In this document: piece by piece, positions 8,317 through 17,380 of the stretch
Position numbering within the stretch: the first letter of the stretch is position 1
Layout: each line of letters starts with the position of its first letter
Source of the DNA: Streptococcus toyakuensis
GTDB taxonomy: Bacteria > Bacillota > Bacilli > Lactobacillales > Streptococcaceae
Direction of reading: 5' to 3'
Assembly (NCBI RefSeq): GCF_024346585.1
Contig: NZ_AP024523.1
Location: 443,001 to 507,000 of the forward strand
DNA: 64,000 nucleotides
The notes under the pieces: model-generated
Told to the model about the DNA's origin: nothing
Seen by the model: only the letters and a program-made list of their open reading frames with translations
The model's database searches: none
Position numbers and translations under genes: made by a program

Positions 8317-9543
8317 ATGCCAAATTACAATATTCCATTTTCACCACCCGATATTACGGAAGCAGAAATTGCTGAAGTAGCGGATACCCTGCGTTCTGGT
8401 TGGATTACAACAGGTCCTAAGACAAAAGAACTGGAGCGTCGCTTGTCTCAATATACACAGACGCCTAAGACTGTCTGTCTTAACTCTGCGACTGCCGCTC
8501 TTGAGTTGATTTTACGCGTCTTGGAAGTGGGACCTGGTGATGAAGTCATCGTTCCAGCCATGACCTATACAGCTTCATGTAGTGTCATTACGCATGTGGG
8601 AGCAACCCCTGTCATGGTGGATATCCAAGCAGATACGTTTGAGATGGACTATGACTTGCTCGAGCAAGCCATTACTGAAAAGACCAAGGTGATTATCCCA
8701 GTAGAACTTGCAGGTATTGTTTGCGACTATGATCGTTTGTTCCAAGTTGTGGAGAAAAAACGTGATCTCTTTACTGCGTCAAGCAAGTGGCAAAAAGCCT
8801 TTAACCGTATCGTGATTGTTTCTGATAGTGCCCATGCTTTGGGATCTACTTATAAAGGACAACCAGCTGGTTCTATCGCTGACTTTACTTCCTTCTCATT
8901 CCATGCTGTTAAGAACTTTACAACGGCTGAGGGAGGAAGTGCGACTTGGAAGGCCAATCCAGCGATTGACGATGAAGAGATGTACAAGGAATTTCAAATC
9001 CTTTCCCTTCATGGTCAAACTAAGGATGCTCTTGCTAAGATGCAACTGGGTTCATGGGAATACGATATCGTCACACCAGCCTACAAGTGCAATATGACCG
9101 ATATCATGGCGTCACTTGGTTTGGTACAATTGGACCGTTACCCAGCTTTGCTACAACGTCGTAAGGACATCGTGGACCGTTATGATCGTGGTTTTGCTGG
9201 TTCTCGCATCCATCCATTGGCACATGAGACTGACACAGTCGAGTCTTGTCGTCACCTTTACATCACCCATGTAGAAGGAGCAAGTTTAGAAGAACGCAAT
9301 CTTATTATCCAAGAATTGGCCAAAGCAGGAATTGCAAGTAACGTACACTACAAACCGCTTCCTCTCTTGACAGCCTATAAGAATCTTGGCTTTGATATGG
9401 CGAATTATCCTAAGGCCTATGCCTTCTTTGAAAATGAAATTACCCTCCCTCTTCATACAAAATTAAGAGATGAAGAAGTGGACTATATTATTGAGACTTT
9501 CAAAACAGTTTCTGAAAAAGTGCTAACTTCATCAAAAAAATGA
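8317..9543 (+). CDS. DegT/DnrJ/EryC1-family PLP sugar aminotransferase
   Basis: A 408-residue aspartate-aminotransferase-fold enzyme. It has the NSATAAL cofactor-binding loop, PAMTYTAS, a DSAHALG segment and SFSFHAVKNFTTAEGG with the Schiff-base Lys at about 199. These enzymes aminate nucleotide-linked 4-keto (sometimes 3-keto) sugars. An insertion around residues 140-165 (after CDYDRL) lengthens it relative to minimal family members. ATG at 8317 follows AAAGGAG; an upstream ATG at 8290 has no good ribosome site. It is the second gene after the sugar transferase and probably supplies the aminated UDP-sugar. Confidence 0.9.
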   Translation: MPNYNIPFSPPDITEAEIAEVADTLRSGWITTGPKTKELERRLSQYTQTPKTVCLNSATAALELILRVLEVGPGDEVIVPAMTYTASCSVITHVGATPVMVDIQADTFEMDYDLLEQAITEKTKVIIPVELAGIVCDYDRLFQVVEKKRDLFTASSKWQKAFNRIVIVSDSAHALGSTYKGQPAGSIADFTSFSFHAVKNFTTAEGGSATWKANPAIDDEEMYKEFQILSLHGQTKDALAKMQLGSWEYDIVTPAYKCNMTDIMASLGLVQLDRYPALLQRRKDIVDRYDRGFAGSRIHPLAHETDTVESCRHLYITHVEGASLEERNLIIQELAKAGIASNVHYKPLPLLTAYKNLGFDMANYPKAYAFFENEITLPLHTKLRDEEVDYIIETFKTVSEKVLTSSKK

Positions 9544-9623
9544 CAAACTACAGTCAAGTAATAGTGATTCTGTTTCTAAAAAGTCTAATTGAGTGTAAAA
9601 CTGTTGTTTTCAATTGAAAGTCC

Positions 9624-9730
9624 TATAGTAAAATGAAATAAAAACAGGACAAATTAATCAGGATAGTCAAATTAATTTCTAGCAATATTTTAGAAGCAAA
9701 AGTGTACTCTTATAGTTTCAATATACTGTA
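9624..9730. repeat. RUP element (repeat unit of pneumococcus)
   Basis: The segment from TATAGTAAAATGAAATAA to GTTTCAATATACTGTA is exactly 107 bp, the length given for RUP. It matches the consensus I remember through most of its length, with inverted ends and TA at both borders. RUPs are thought to be mobilised in trans by IS630-Spn1 transposase. Its presence supports a pneumococcus/mitis host for this block. Confidence 0.8.
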
Positions 9731-9838
9731 TGGTTTGAAATGAGATGTGAGCAATTTGGTGTAGCATTTAGAATTTTTATTAGGCATCATTTAGAAAATG
9801 TAGTGTCTTGTTCTAGTTTTCAATTCACCCTATTTTTT

Positions 9839-9892
9839 GAAAGACGCGAGTTTCCACGAATGAGGTTGTGGAAACTCGCGTCTTTCTTTTTT
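9839..9892 (+). terminator. Very stable hairpin with T tract
   Basis: A perfect 19-bp stem (9839-9857 with 9868-9886, containing GACGCGAGTTTCCAC) with a 10-base loop and a run of T after it. It works as an intrinsic terminator on the plus strand. It lies nearly 300 bases past the aminotransferase stop and beyond the RUP, so it may end a read-through transcript or an unannotated small RNA. Confidence 0.75.
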
Positions 9893-10349
9893 GTTTTCAG
9901 AATATTGTTCAAAGTTTTGAGACTATTTTTCATGTTCTAGTCATTCTTTTGAAATAATCTATAAAACACGTGTCTACAATGATCTATATGTCCTATTCCA
10001 GTATTTTAGAAGAACTGCGTCTATTTTTATAGAGCTTGAATCTAGCTTTTATAGAAAATCTATTTAAGAAATATATTGTATTGTTTTGATTTCAATCCGC
10101 TATATGAACGATATTCATGTAAATATACCTGGTGAATGCTTGCATGACAAGATATTTGTTCTTGTATTTATAAATTAGTATTTTACGAGATATCAACATG
10201 CTTTAAATACAGTGAATAGGATATTTTTATGTTCAAGCTAAGAAAGATAGTAATCACTTTTGAATGGAAGGTTAAAGAATTATTAGAAGTATGGTTAGAT
10301 ATATAAATGGTCACGCTTTCACAATTTTGATATTTTATTGTGTTATTCC

Positions 10350-10378
10350 TTGACAATTTTGATTTAAAAATATATTAT
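10350..10378 (+). promoter_or_regulatory. pfbA promoter
   Basis: TTGACA (10350-10355) and TATTAT (10373-10378) with a 17-bp spacer. The operator palindrome at 10382-10405 covers the expected transcription start. Confidence 0.75.
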
Positions 10379-10381
10379 AAA

Positions 10382-10405
10382 GAAAATGACAGCGGTGTCA
10401 TTTTC
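10382..10405. promoter_or_regulatory. LacI-type operator at the pfbA promoter (predicted)
   Basis: A perfect palindrome with 10-bp arms centred on TGACAGCGGTGTCA (10387-10400), with the central CG typical of LacI-family operators. The same core, TGACACCGATGTCA, occurs at 16660-16673 before the phosphoesterase/ABC operon. The position just downstream of the -10 box implies repression. The likely binder is the LacI-type protein encoded at 22664-23659. Confidence 0.65.
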
Positions 10406-10464
10406 TGGTATGGAATTTATATGAATATTAAATTAGGACATAATATTTTTAATTGGAGGCTAAT

Positions 10465-12573
10465 ATGAAATCTTTTCAACAAAATGAGGTTTTCTCTATT
10501 CGTAAGTCTAAGGTGGGAGTTTGCTCAGTTCTCTTAGCGGTTTTATTTATTGGAACACAAAGTGTTTTAGCTAATGAAGTAGTTGGTGAAACTTCTTCGT
10601 CTAAAGATAATATGCAAATGAACTCTTTGTTGAGTAGCACATCTACATCATTATCTGCGGAACCCCATTCTGATACTCTCAGTCTTGATAACAATTCAAG
10701 TTTAAGTACTGATAATAATGGAGGAGTGAGTATTAATCAAAATAAACCTGATATAACAAATGATACTATGATGGGTAACATCTCTGGGATGGAAGTGAAT
10801 ACTATTTTAAGTACTAATCTGAACGAAGACGTAGCTTTGAATGTAAAAGATTATGGAGCAATAGGTGACGGGGTTAATGATGATCGTCAAGCAATTCAAG
10901 ATACAATAGATGCTGCAGCTAAAGGACTAGGCGGAGGAAATGTATATTTTCCTGAAGGAACTTATTTAGTAAAAGAAATTGTTTTTTTAAAAAGTCATAC
11001 ACACTTAGAATTGAATGAGAAAGCTACAATTCTAAATGGTATAAATATTAAGAATCACCCTTCTATTGTTTTTATGACAGGTTTATTTACGGATGATGGT
11101 GCGCAAGTAGAATGGGGCCCAACAGAAGATATTAGTTATTCTGGTGGTACTATTGATATGAACGGTGCTTTGAATGAAGAAGGAACTAAAGCAAAAAATC
11201 TACCACTTATAAATTCTTCAGGTGCATTTGCTATTGGGAATTCAAATAACGTAACTATAAAAAACGTAACATTCAAGGATAGTTATCAAGGGCATGCTAT
11301 TCAAATTGCAGGTTCGAAAAATGTATTAGTCGATAATTCTCGTTTTCTTGGTCAAGCTTTACCTAAAACTATGAAAGATGGGCAAATTATAAGTAAGGAG
11401 AGTATTCAGATTGAACCATTGACTAGAAAAGGTTTTCCTTATGCTTTGAATGATGATGGGAAAAAATCTGAAAATGTTACTATTCAAAATTCATATTTTG
11501 GTAAAAGTGATAAATCTGGAGAATTAGTAACAGCAATTGGTACACACTATCAAACATTGTCGACACAGAACCCCTCTAATATTAAAATTTTAAATAATCA
11601 TTTTGATAACATGATGTATTCTGGTGTACGTTTTACAGGATTCACTGATATTTTAATTAAAGGAAATAGATTTGATAAGAAAGTAAAAGGAGAAAGTGTA
11701 CATTATAGAGAAAATGGTGCAGCCTTAATAAATGCTTTTAGTTATAAAAATGTAAAAGATGAACTTGATTTAAATAAGAAAGTCGTTATTACTGAAAATA
11801 CATTTTATATTTCTGATCCTAAAACAAAGGCTATTAGAGTAGCAAAAGATAGTGCAGAATATTTAGGAAAAGTATCAGATATTACTGTAACAAAAAATGT
11901 AATTAATAATAATTCTAAGGAAACAGAACAACCAAATATTGAATTATTACGAGTTAGTGATAATTTAGTAGTCTCAGAGAATAGTATATTCGGTGGTAAA
12001 GAAGGAATTGTTATTGAGGATTCAAAGGGTAAAATAACCGTTTTAAATAACCAATTTTATAATTTATCCGGTAAGTATATATCATTCATCAAATCTAATG
12101 CAAATGGGAAAGAACCAGTTATACGTGATAGCGATGGTAATTTCAATATTGTAACGGAGAATGGGCTTTACAAAATTGTAACAAATAACTTAAGTGATAA
12201 AAACGAAAAAGAAAAAAACAAAGAGGAAAAATTTAAAACAAGTTCATATGTGCATGAAAAACAATCTAATTCAAATAATGTAATTGATAGTAACCAGAAG
12301 AAAGGAGAGTTTAACTCAAGTAAAGATAATAGACAAATTAATGACAAGATTGACAATAAACAAGATAATAAGATAGAAGAAGTGAACCATAAAATAGTTG
12401 GAGATGGCAGAGAAACTGAAAATCATATTAATAAATCTAAAGAAATAGTAGAGGTAAAACAAAAATTACCAAAGACTGGTTCGAACAAGATTATGGAACT
12501 ATTCTTAACAGTGACAGGAATTGGTTTACTTTTGACACTAAAAGGGTTGAAGTATTATGGTAAAGATAAATAA
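10465..12573 (+). CDS. pfbA: LPXTG surface adhesin PfbA (plasmin- and fibronectin-binding protein A)
   Basis: A 702-residue surface protein. It has a YSIRK-type signal peptide (FSIRKSKVG at about residues 11-19, then a hydrophobic stretch ending SVLA), a Ser/Thr/Asn-rich spacer, and a right-handed parallel beta-helix domain of the pectate-lyase-3 type. That domain opens with NVKDYGAIGDGVNDD near residue 127 and continues with many NVTI/NILI-style repeats to about residue 560. A charged Lys/Asn-rich spacer follows, then a sortase signal LPKTG, a hydrophobic helix and a basic tail. PfbA binds host plasmin(ogen) and fibronectin in pneumococcus. ATG at 10465 follows GGAGG. The 3' end overlaps the next gene by 17 bases. 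Confidence 0.9.
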   Translation: MKSFQQNEVFSIRKSKVGVCSVLLAVLFIGTQSVLANEVVGETSSSKDNMQMNSLLSSTSTSLSAEPHSDTLSLDNNSSLSTDNNGGVSINQNKPDITNDTMMGNISGMEVNTILSTNLNEDVALNVKDYGAIGDGVNDDRQAIQDTIDAAAKGLGGGNVYFPEGTYLVKEIVFLKSHTHLELNEKATILNGINIKNHPSIVFMTGLFTDDGAQVEWGPTEDISYSGGTIDMNGALNEEGTKAKNLPLINSSGAFAIGNSNNVTIKNVTFKDSYQGHAIQIAGSKNVLVDNSRFLGQALPKTMKDGQIISKESIQIEPLTRKGFPYALNDDGKKSENVTIQNSYFGKSDKSGELVTAIGTHYQTLSTQNPSNIKILNNHFDNMMYSGVRFTGFTDILIKGNRFDKKVKGESVHYRENGAALINAFSYKNVKDELDLNKKVVITENTFYISDPKTKAIRVAKDSAEYLGKVSDITVTKNVINNNSKETEQPNIELLRVSDNLVVSENSIFGGKEGIVIEDSKGKITVLNNQFYNLSGKYISFIKSNANGKEPVIRDSDGNFNIVTENGLYKIVTNNLSDKNEKEKNKEEKFKTSSYVHEKQSNSNNVIDSNQKKGEFNSSKDNRQINDKIDNKQDNKIEEVNHKIVGDGRETENHINKSKEIVEVKQKLPKTGSNKIMELFLTVTGIGLLLTLKGLKYYGKDK

Positions 12574-13303
12574 AATTTGTTCGATACAAGGAAGTTCCGT
12601 AGAAAATGAGGATGCTGTAGGTTCACAAAATCAGTATTTTTGGATTATTGATGGAGCTACAGATTTATATAATTCTAAAGAGGAGATAGGTTATTCAGTC
12701 TCAGAAGTTGTACATATTTTATCAGAAAGTTTGTCGGTTAATTGTAAAGAATCAAAAACTCTTAAACAAATATTTGAAACTGCTTTACTCGAGGTTAAAG
12801 ATGAAATCGGTTTAAACTCATATGAATTAACAGAGTATTATCGCTTACCAACATTTGCTTTTATATTTGCTAAACTTTCAGAAAAAAAGTTGGAGTATAT
12901 GATGCTAGGTGACTGCGTCATGTTAGTAAACGAAATGGAAATAACTGATCATAGAGTAGATAACTTATTTGAAAAAGGGAAAAATGAGATAAAAGACTCA
13001 ATTGGTACAAATAGTGTTTTAAATAAAAAAATTATTTTACAAAAAATCAGAAAATTATCTAATCAACCGAGTGGGTACTGGATAGGTTCGTTGGATGAGA
13101 GATTTTTAGACCATGCTATTATTAATCAAATAGATGTTACTAGTGAACAAATTGTTTTAATGAGCGATGGCTTTTATGAATTCTATCAAAATAATCAAAA
13201 TAAAACTTTTGAAGAGTTAATTAAGATGAGATTTAATTCTTCTGCTATTGATCCAATCTATGGAAAGAAAGATGATGCAAGTATTCTAGTTATTGATGTT
13301 TGA
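12557..13303 (+). CDS. PP2C-like serine/threonine phosphatase domain protein
   Basis: A 248-residue single-domain protein. Motifs of PPM/PP2C phosphatases can be read in order: SVENEDA with Asp19, WIIDGATDL with Asp32 and Gly33, YMMLGDCVML, VLMSDGFYEF and a terminal KKDDASILVIDV. The metal-binding aspartates appear present, so activity is plausible. It is distinct from the housekeeping PhpP. It starts inside the end of pfbA and so is co-translated with an adhesin, an odd partner. A regulatory role on the neighbouring PhoU-like protein or on sugar metabolism is speculation. Confidence 0.75.
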   Translation: MVKINKICSIQGSSVENEDAVGSQNQYFWIIDGATDLYNSKEEIGYSVSEVVHILSESLSVNCKESKTLKQIFETALLEVKDEIGLNSYELTEYYRLPTFAFIFAKLSEKKLEYMMLGDCVMLVNEMEITDHRVDNLFEKGKNEIKDSIGTNSVLNKKIILQKIRKLSNQPSGYWIGSLDERFLDHAIINQIDVTSEQIVLMSDGFYEFYQNNQNKTFEELIKMRFNSSAIDPIYGKKDDASILVIDV

Positions 13304-13360
13304 TATATTGTTTAAAATATTAATTGTTACTATTGAACTTTGTTAAGAAGAGGTACCTAA

Positions 13361-14002
13361 ATGTTAAGGTTATATTTAGAAAATGAAATTATAGAATTAT
13401 CAAATAATTTAGAGACCATTTGGGTATCTGTGCTTGATAAATATGAGAAGTTATTTGAATATTTATCAAATGAAGAACGAATAGAATTGATTAAAGAAGA
13501 TTTAATCATAAATGAGTCAGTTCTAAATGTTGATAAAAAAGGATATGAGTTAATTTGTTTACAACATCCCGTTTCATATGACTTAAGAAGAATTATTAGT
13601 GTAATAAAAATATCAACTGACATTGAACGTATTGGGGATAGAATTGTTGAAATTTTAAAAAATCTACAGATTATTCAAAACAATGAAATTTTGAAGAAAA
13701 TTATTTCAGAAATAAAAATACTTCATGAAGTTATCGGACTGCATATGAATAGGGCTATATCTTGTTATAGAGAGGAACAATCTGGATGTTTAGATATGGT
13801 TGTTATACAAAAACAGAATGAGATAGAAGAGCTTAGTATAAATATTGAAAAGAAAATCATGAATTACATATTTGAAGATGATGGGAATGTTTCTGAAGTA
13901 ATTGGTGCTTTAGCTATTATTCATCACCTTGATAAAATTGCTCATACTACGCAATCAATTTATAAATGGATAATGTATAGAAAATATGGGAACATAAATT
14001 AG
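13361..14002 (+). CDS. PhoU-domain protein
   Basis: A 213-residue all-helical protein with two PhoU-like three-helix repeats. The first carries DLRRIISVIKISTDIERIGDR (about residues 74-94), the PhoU metal-site signature; the second carries the weaker IHHLDKIAHTTQSI. PhoU proteins regulate phosphate-type transporters or bind metal clusters. No pst transporter lies beside it. It sits between the PP2C-like gene and galT and ends 12 bases before galT, so it belongs to the pfbA-gal transcription unit. Confidence 0.75.
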   Translation: MLRLYLENEIIELSNNLETIWVSVLDKYEKLFEYLSNEERIELIKEDLIINESVLNVDKKGYELICLQHPVSYDLRRIISVIKISTDIERIGDRIVEILKNLQIIQNNEILKKIISEIKILHEVIGLHMNRAISCYREEQSGCLDMVVIQKQNEIEELSINIEKKIMNYIFEDDGNVSEVIGALAIIHHLDKIAHTTQSIYKWIMYRKYGNIN

Positions 14003-14014
14003 AAAGAAAAATAT

Positions 14015-15490
14015 ATGAAAACAATTATTGATAATTTTGTTGATAGAGTAATTGAATACGGAATGTATAATGAAATTGACAAAATATATGTGAAAAATAG
14101 AGTACTAGCGTTAATAGGTGAGGAGGGAACTGATCGCATTTCCGATGAAAATGACCTGAAACAAATAAAAGATTACTTAGTGGAAATCGCCTTAAAAAAC
14201 GGTAAAATTAAAGATTTAATCGAGGAAAAGGAATGTTTAGGAGCAGAGTTAATGAATTTCATAGTTCCTTTACCGAGTCGATTAAATGATATTTTTTGGA
14301 GTTCATATGATATATCACCTCAAGAAGCAGTTGAAGAGTTTTATAAGTTAAGTAAAGATAGTGATTATATTAAAACTTCTGCTATTGCTAAGAATATTGA
14401 GTTTCGAGCATCAACTAAATACGGAGAGCTAGAGATTACGATAAATTTGTCAAAACCCGAAAAAGATCCAAAAACAATTGCTGCTGAAAAATTAGTAAAA
14501 GCAACTAATTATCCCAAATGTTTACTATGTATGGAAAATGAAGGATATCAGGGGCGAATAAATTATCCAGCACGTTCGAATCATAGAATTATTCGGTTGA
14601 AACTTGGTGACGAAGTATGGGGATTCCAGTATTCTCCCTACTCATATTTTAATGAGCATGCGATATTTTTAAATAGTCAACATGTACCAATGGCTATTAC
14701 CTCTAAAACATTTGAACAATTATTGGAGATTGTTGATATTTTGCCAGGATATTTTGCTGGTTCAAATTCTGATCTTCCTATCTCAGGAGGCTCCATTCTT
14801 AGTCATAACCACTACCAGGGAGGGAAACATATTTTCCCAATGGAAAAAGCAAAATTTGAGAGTGAATTTCGTTTTAAAGACTTTGAGGATGTTAATGCTG
14901 GTATTGTAAAATGGCCAATGTCAGTAATTAGGTTACAAAGTGAAAATAAAAATCGATTGTTAGATTTAGCTAATAAAATTCTAAATAAGTGGAGGGAATA
15001 TTCAGATTTAGAAGTAGACATCATTGCTATGACTGAAGATGTCCCACACCATACGGTGACTCCTATTGCTCGTAAAGTGGACGGGAGATATGAATTAGAT
15101 ATTGTTCTAAGAGATAATCATACTACTGAACAATACCCAGATGGTGTTTTCCATCCTCATCAAGATGTACAACATATTAAAAAGGAAAATATCGGGTTAA
15201 TCGAAGTGATGGGACTTGCGATATTACCACCTCGTTTGAAACCAGAGTTAGAAGAAGTTGGAAAATATCTTTTAGGAGAGGATAACGCAATTGCGGATTA
15301 TCATTTAGAATGGGCCGACCAATTGAAAGAAAAATATCCTCGCATTAATAAAGAAGAGGTTAATAGCGTAGTTCAACACGAAGTAGGACAAGTGTTTGCG
15401 AGAGTTCTGGAAGATGCAGGAGTTTATAAGAATACACCGTCTGGGCATGAAGCGTTTATGAGATTTGTTAAGTCGGTTGGAATTAATTAG
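14015..15490 (+). CDS. galT: Galactose-1-phosphate uridylyltransferase, class II
   Basis: A 491-residue protein of the Firmicutes-type (class II) GalT family, longer than the E. coli enzyme. It includes [45 protein letters not shown] with the active-site His pair, and [13 protein letters not shown]. It exchanges galactose-1-phosphate and UDP-glucose in the Leloir pathway. This is not the usual galK-galT locus; with galE 12 bases downstream it is a second gal pair attached to pfbA. There is no galactokinase here. Confidence 0.9.
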   Translation: MKTIIDNFVDRVIEYGMYNEIDKIYVKNRVLALIGEEGTDRISDENDLKQIKDYLVEIALKNGKIKDLIEEKECLGAELMNFIVPLPSRLNDIFWSSYDISPQEAVEEFYKLSKDSDYIKTSAIAKNIEFRASTKYGELEITINLSKPEKDPKTIAAEKLVKATNYPKCLLCMENEGYQGRINYPARSNHRIIRLKLGDEVWGFQYSPYSYFNEHAIFLNSQHVPMAITSKTFEQLLEIVDILPGYFAGSNSDLPISGGSILSHNHYQGGKHIFPMEKAKFESEFRFKDFEDVNAGIVKWPMSVIRLQSENKNRLLDLANKILNKWREYSDLEVDIIAMTEDVPHHTVTPIARKVDGRYELDIVLRDNHTTEQYPDGVFHPHQDVQHIKKENIGLIEVMGLAILPPRLKPELEEVGKYLLGEDNAIADYHLEWADQLKEKYPRINKEEVNSVVQHEVGQVFARVLEDAGVYKNTPSGHEAFMRFVKSVGIN

Positions 15491-15502
15491 GAGGAAACCC
15501 AA

Positions 15503-16513
15503 ATGGCAATATTGGTAACAGGCGGAGCTGGTTATATTGGTAGCCATACCGTAGTAGAATTACTAAATTTAGGAAAGGAAGTCATCATTGTCGACAACCT
15601 TTCGAACTCTAGCATCTTGGTGCTAGACCGTATTGAAGCAATTACAGGAATACGTCCCGTGTTTTACGAATTAGATGTTTGTGATAAACAAGCATTGAGA
15701 AAGGTATTTGAAAAAGAATCGATTGATGCTGCAATTCATTTTGCAGGTTATAAAGCTGTCGGAGAATCCGTGCAAAAGCCTGTGATGTACTACAAAAATA
15801 ATATTATGAGTACATTAGCACTTGTTGAAGTGATGTCAGAATTTAATGTTAAAAAGATTGTCTTTTCTTCAAGTGCGACTGTATATGGAATTAACAATCA
15901 GTCACCCCTAATTGAGACGATGGAAACAAGTGCGACAAATCCTTATGGGTATACGAAAGTGATGCTTGAACAAATTTTAAAAGATGTTCATGTGGCAGAT
16001 TCAGAATGGAGTATTGCGTTGCTTCGTTATTTCAATCCAATTGGTGCTCATGAGTCGGGGTTGATTGGAGAAGATCCATCAGGTATTCCTAACAACTTAA
16101 TGCCTTTTATTGCACAAGTAGCGGTAGGTAAGCGACCAGAGCTAAGTGTTTTTGGAGATGATTATGATACGGTAGATGGTACTGGTGTTCGCGATTATAT
16201 CCATGTAGTGGATTTAGCGATAGGGCATATAAAAGCTTTAGAAAAAGTATCTGAAAAAACAGATGTTTATATTTATAACCTTGGTTCAGGAGAAGGCACA
16301 AGTGTATTACAACTTGTAAATACATTTGAAAGTGTTAATAAGGTTCCAATTCCGTATAAAATTGTACCAAGACGATCAGGAGACGTTGCGACTTGTTATG
16401 CAAATGCAGACAAAGCATATAAGGAATTAAATTGGAGGACAACAAAATCGATTGAAGACATGTGTAGAGATACATGGAATTGGCAATCAAAAAATCCCAA
16501 TGGCTATAATTGA
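15503..16513 (+). CDS. galE: UDP-glucose 4-epimerase
   Basis: A 336-residue short-chain dehydrogenase-fold enzyme. It has the NAD-binding GGAGYIGSHT at residues 6-15, IHFAGYKAVGES, SSSATVYG and the catalytic YGYTK motif near residue 148, plus RYFNPIGAHESG. It interconverts UDP-glucose and UDP-galactose and may also supply UDP-GalNAc. GGAGG precedes the ATG. It is the last gene of the pfbA-PP2C-PhoU-galT-galE cluster; the next promoter starts about 100 bases downstream. Confidence 0.93.
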   Translation: MAILVTGGAGYIGSHTVVELLNLGKEVIIVDNLSNSSILVLDRIEAITGIRPVFYELDVCDKQALRKVFEKESIDAAIHFAGYKAVGESVQKPVMYYKNNIMSTLALVEVMSEFNVKKIVFSSSATVYGINNQSPLIETMETSATNPYGYTKVMLEQILKDVHVADSEWSIALLRYFNPIGAHESGLIGEDPSGIPNNLMPFIAQVAVGKRPELSVFGDDYDTVDGTGVRDYIHVVDLAIGHIKALEKVSEKTDVYIYNLGSGEGTSVLQLVNTFESVNKVPIPYKIVPRRSGDVATCYANADKAYKELNWRTTKSIEDMCRDTWNWQSKNPNGYN

Positions 16514-16619
16514 TGATACTGTCTATATGAGTGCTGTATTTTGGAAAAATTACTTAACCTTTTAATGAAATGCATATTTAATGAAAGATAAATTTTTTTA
16601 AAAAAATGTTTGAAAGCGC

Positions 16620-16649
16620 TTGACAAAGGAAACGGTTTCATTGTATAAT
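16620..16649 (+). promoter_or_regulatory. Promoter of the phosphoesterase/ABC-importer operon
   Basis: TTGACA (16620-16625) and TATAAT (16644-16649), spacer 18 bp. A catabolite-response site lies inside the spacer and a LacI-type palindrome lies just downstream. Confidence 0.8.
16627..16640. promoter_or_regulatory. Catabolite-response element (CcpA site, predicted)
   Basis: AGGAAACGGTTTCA fits the cre consensus TGNNANCGNTNNCA except for the first base. Lying between the -35 and -10 boxes, it would give repression by CcpA in preferred sugars. Confidence 0.6.
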
Positions 16650-16659
16650 GTAAACAAGA

Positions 16660-16673
16660 TGACACCGATGTCA
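16660..16673. promoter_or_regulatory. LacI-type operator at the ABC-operon promoter (predicted)
   Basis: TGACACCGATGTCA is the same 5-4-5 palindrome as at the pfbA promoter (TGACAGCGGTGTCA). It lies about 11 bases after the -10 box and 24 bases before the start codon. Confidence 0.65.
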
Positions 16674-16696
16674 AATATAAAAAAGAAGGTCTTTAT

Positions 16697-17356
16697 ATGA
16701 AAAACTTAACAAAAATTAAGTTCAAAGAGAATGGGGAATTTAATCATTTCCCTGGGAATACAGTTGTAGCAAATCTTTATACTAAACAAGATTTGATGGA
16801 AGTTGTTGATATTATTCAATCACGTTATAGAGAATTACCATTTATCGATAAGTTTACTTTAACTCCAAGGAATTCTATTCACATGACTGTAATTGAATTG
16901 TTGTGCCATGAAAATCGTGAAACGGAGTTTTGGAGCAGTAATCTTCCTCTAGATACACCTTTACAGGAAATACATGATTACTTTGCTAAACAACTTGAAA
17001 TTTTTCCATTGTTGGATGAAGAAATTCATATGCGTGTAACTGAAATGGGAAAACAAAACATACTAGTTGAACCTGCAGATGAAGCTTCTGCAAAGAGATT
17101 AGAAGAAATTCGTACTTATGTCTCAGAAAAAGCAGGTGTTCGTTTCCCTAATCATGATAGATATCAATTCCATATTTCAATTGGGTATCTTCGGATTCCT
17201 CTAACCGAAGAGGAGGAAGAAGAGTTTACTAAAGTCAGAGCAGAATTAACTGAAATTTTATTAGAGAAGATTCCAACTATTACTGTAAACCGTATTGACT
17301 ATACTGTATTTGAAGATATGAGACAATTTGTTCCATATCACGAAAAATTTAAATAA
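16697..17356 (+). CDS. 2H phosphoesterase / DUF1868-like protein
   Basis: A 219-residue protein with the two HxT/S motifs of the 2H phosphoesterase superfamily: H62-M-T64 and H159-I-S161. Related proteins open 2',3'-cyclic phosphates or process small nucleotide-like substrates. The spacing and the ending VNRIDYTVFEDMRQFVPYH resemble DUF1868, but the substrate is unknown. It is the first gene of an operon with an ABC importer, which suggests it acts on the imported compound, for example a cyclic or diester phosphate. Confidence 0.75.
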   Translation: MKNLTKIKFKENGEFNHFPGNTVVANLYTKQDLMEVVDIIQSRYRELPFIDKFTLTPRNSIHMTVIELLCHENRETEFWSSNLPLDTPLQEIHDYFAKQLEIFPLLDEEIHMRVTEMGKQNILVEPADEASAKRLEEIRTYVSEKAGVRFPNHDRYQFHISIGYLRIPLTEEEEEEFTKVRAELTEILLEKIPTITVNRIDYTVFEDMRQFVPYHEKFK

Positions 17357-17380
17357 AATAATAAAAAAGGAGAACTTATC

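Larger units (their letters stand above)
9544..10464. other. Long AT-rich intergenic region before pfbA
   Basis: About 920 bases without a credible gene. It holds a RUP repeat (9624-9730), a 19-bp-stem hairpin (9839-9886), and the pfbA promoter and operator at its right end. Bases 9893-10340 are very AT-rich with stop codons in all frames, and I see no further clear signal there. Confidence 0.8.

Noticed and set aside
9740..9940. 66-codon open frame in the pfbA upstream gap
   Set aside because: It spans both arms of the 19-bp hairpin and has no ribosome site; it is a by-product of the hairpin.
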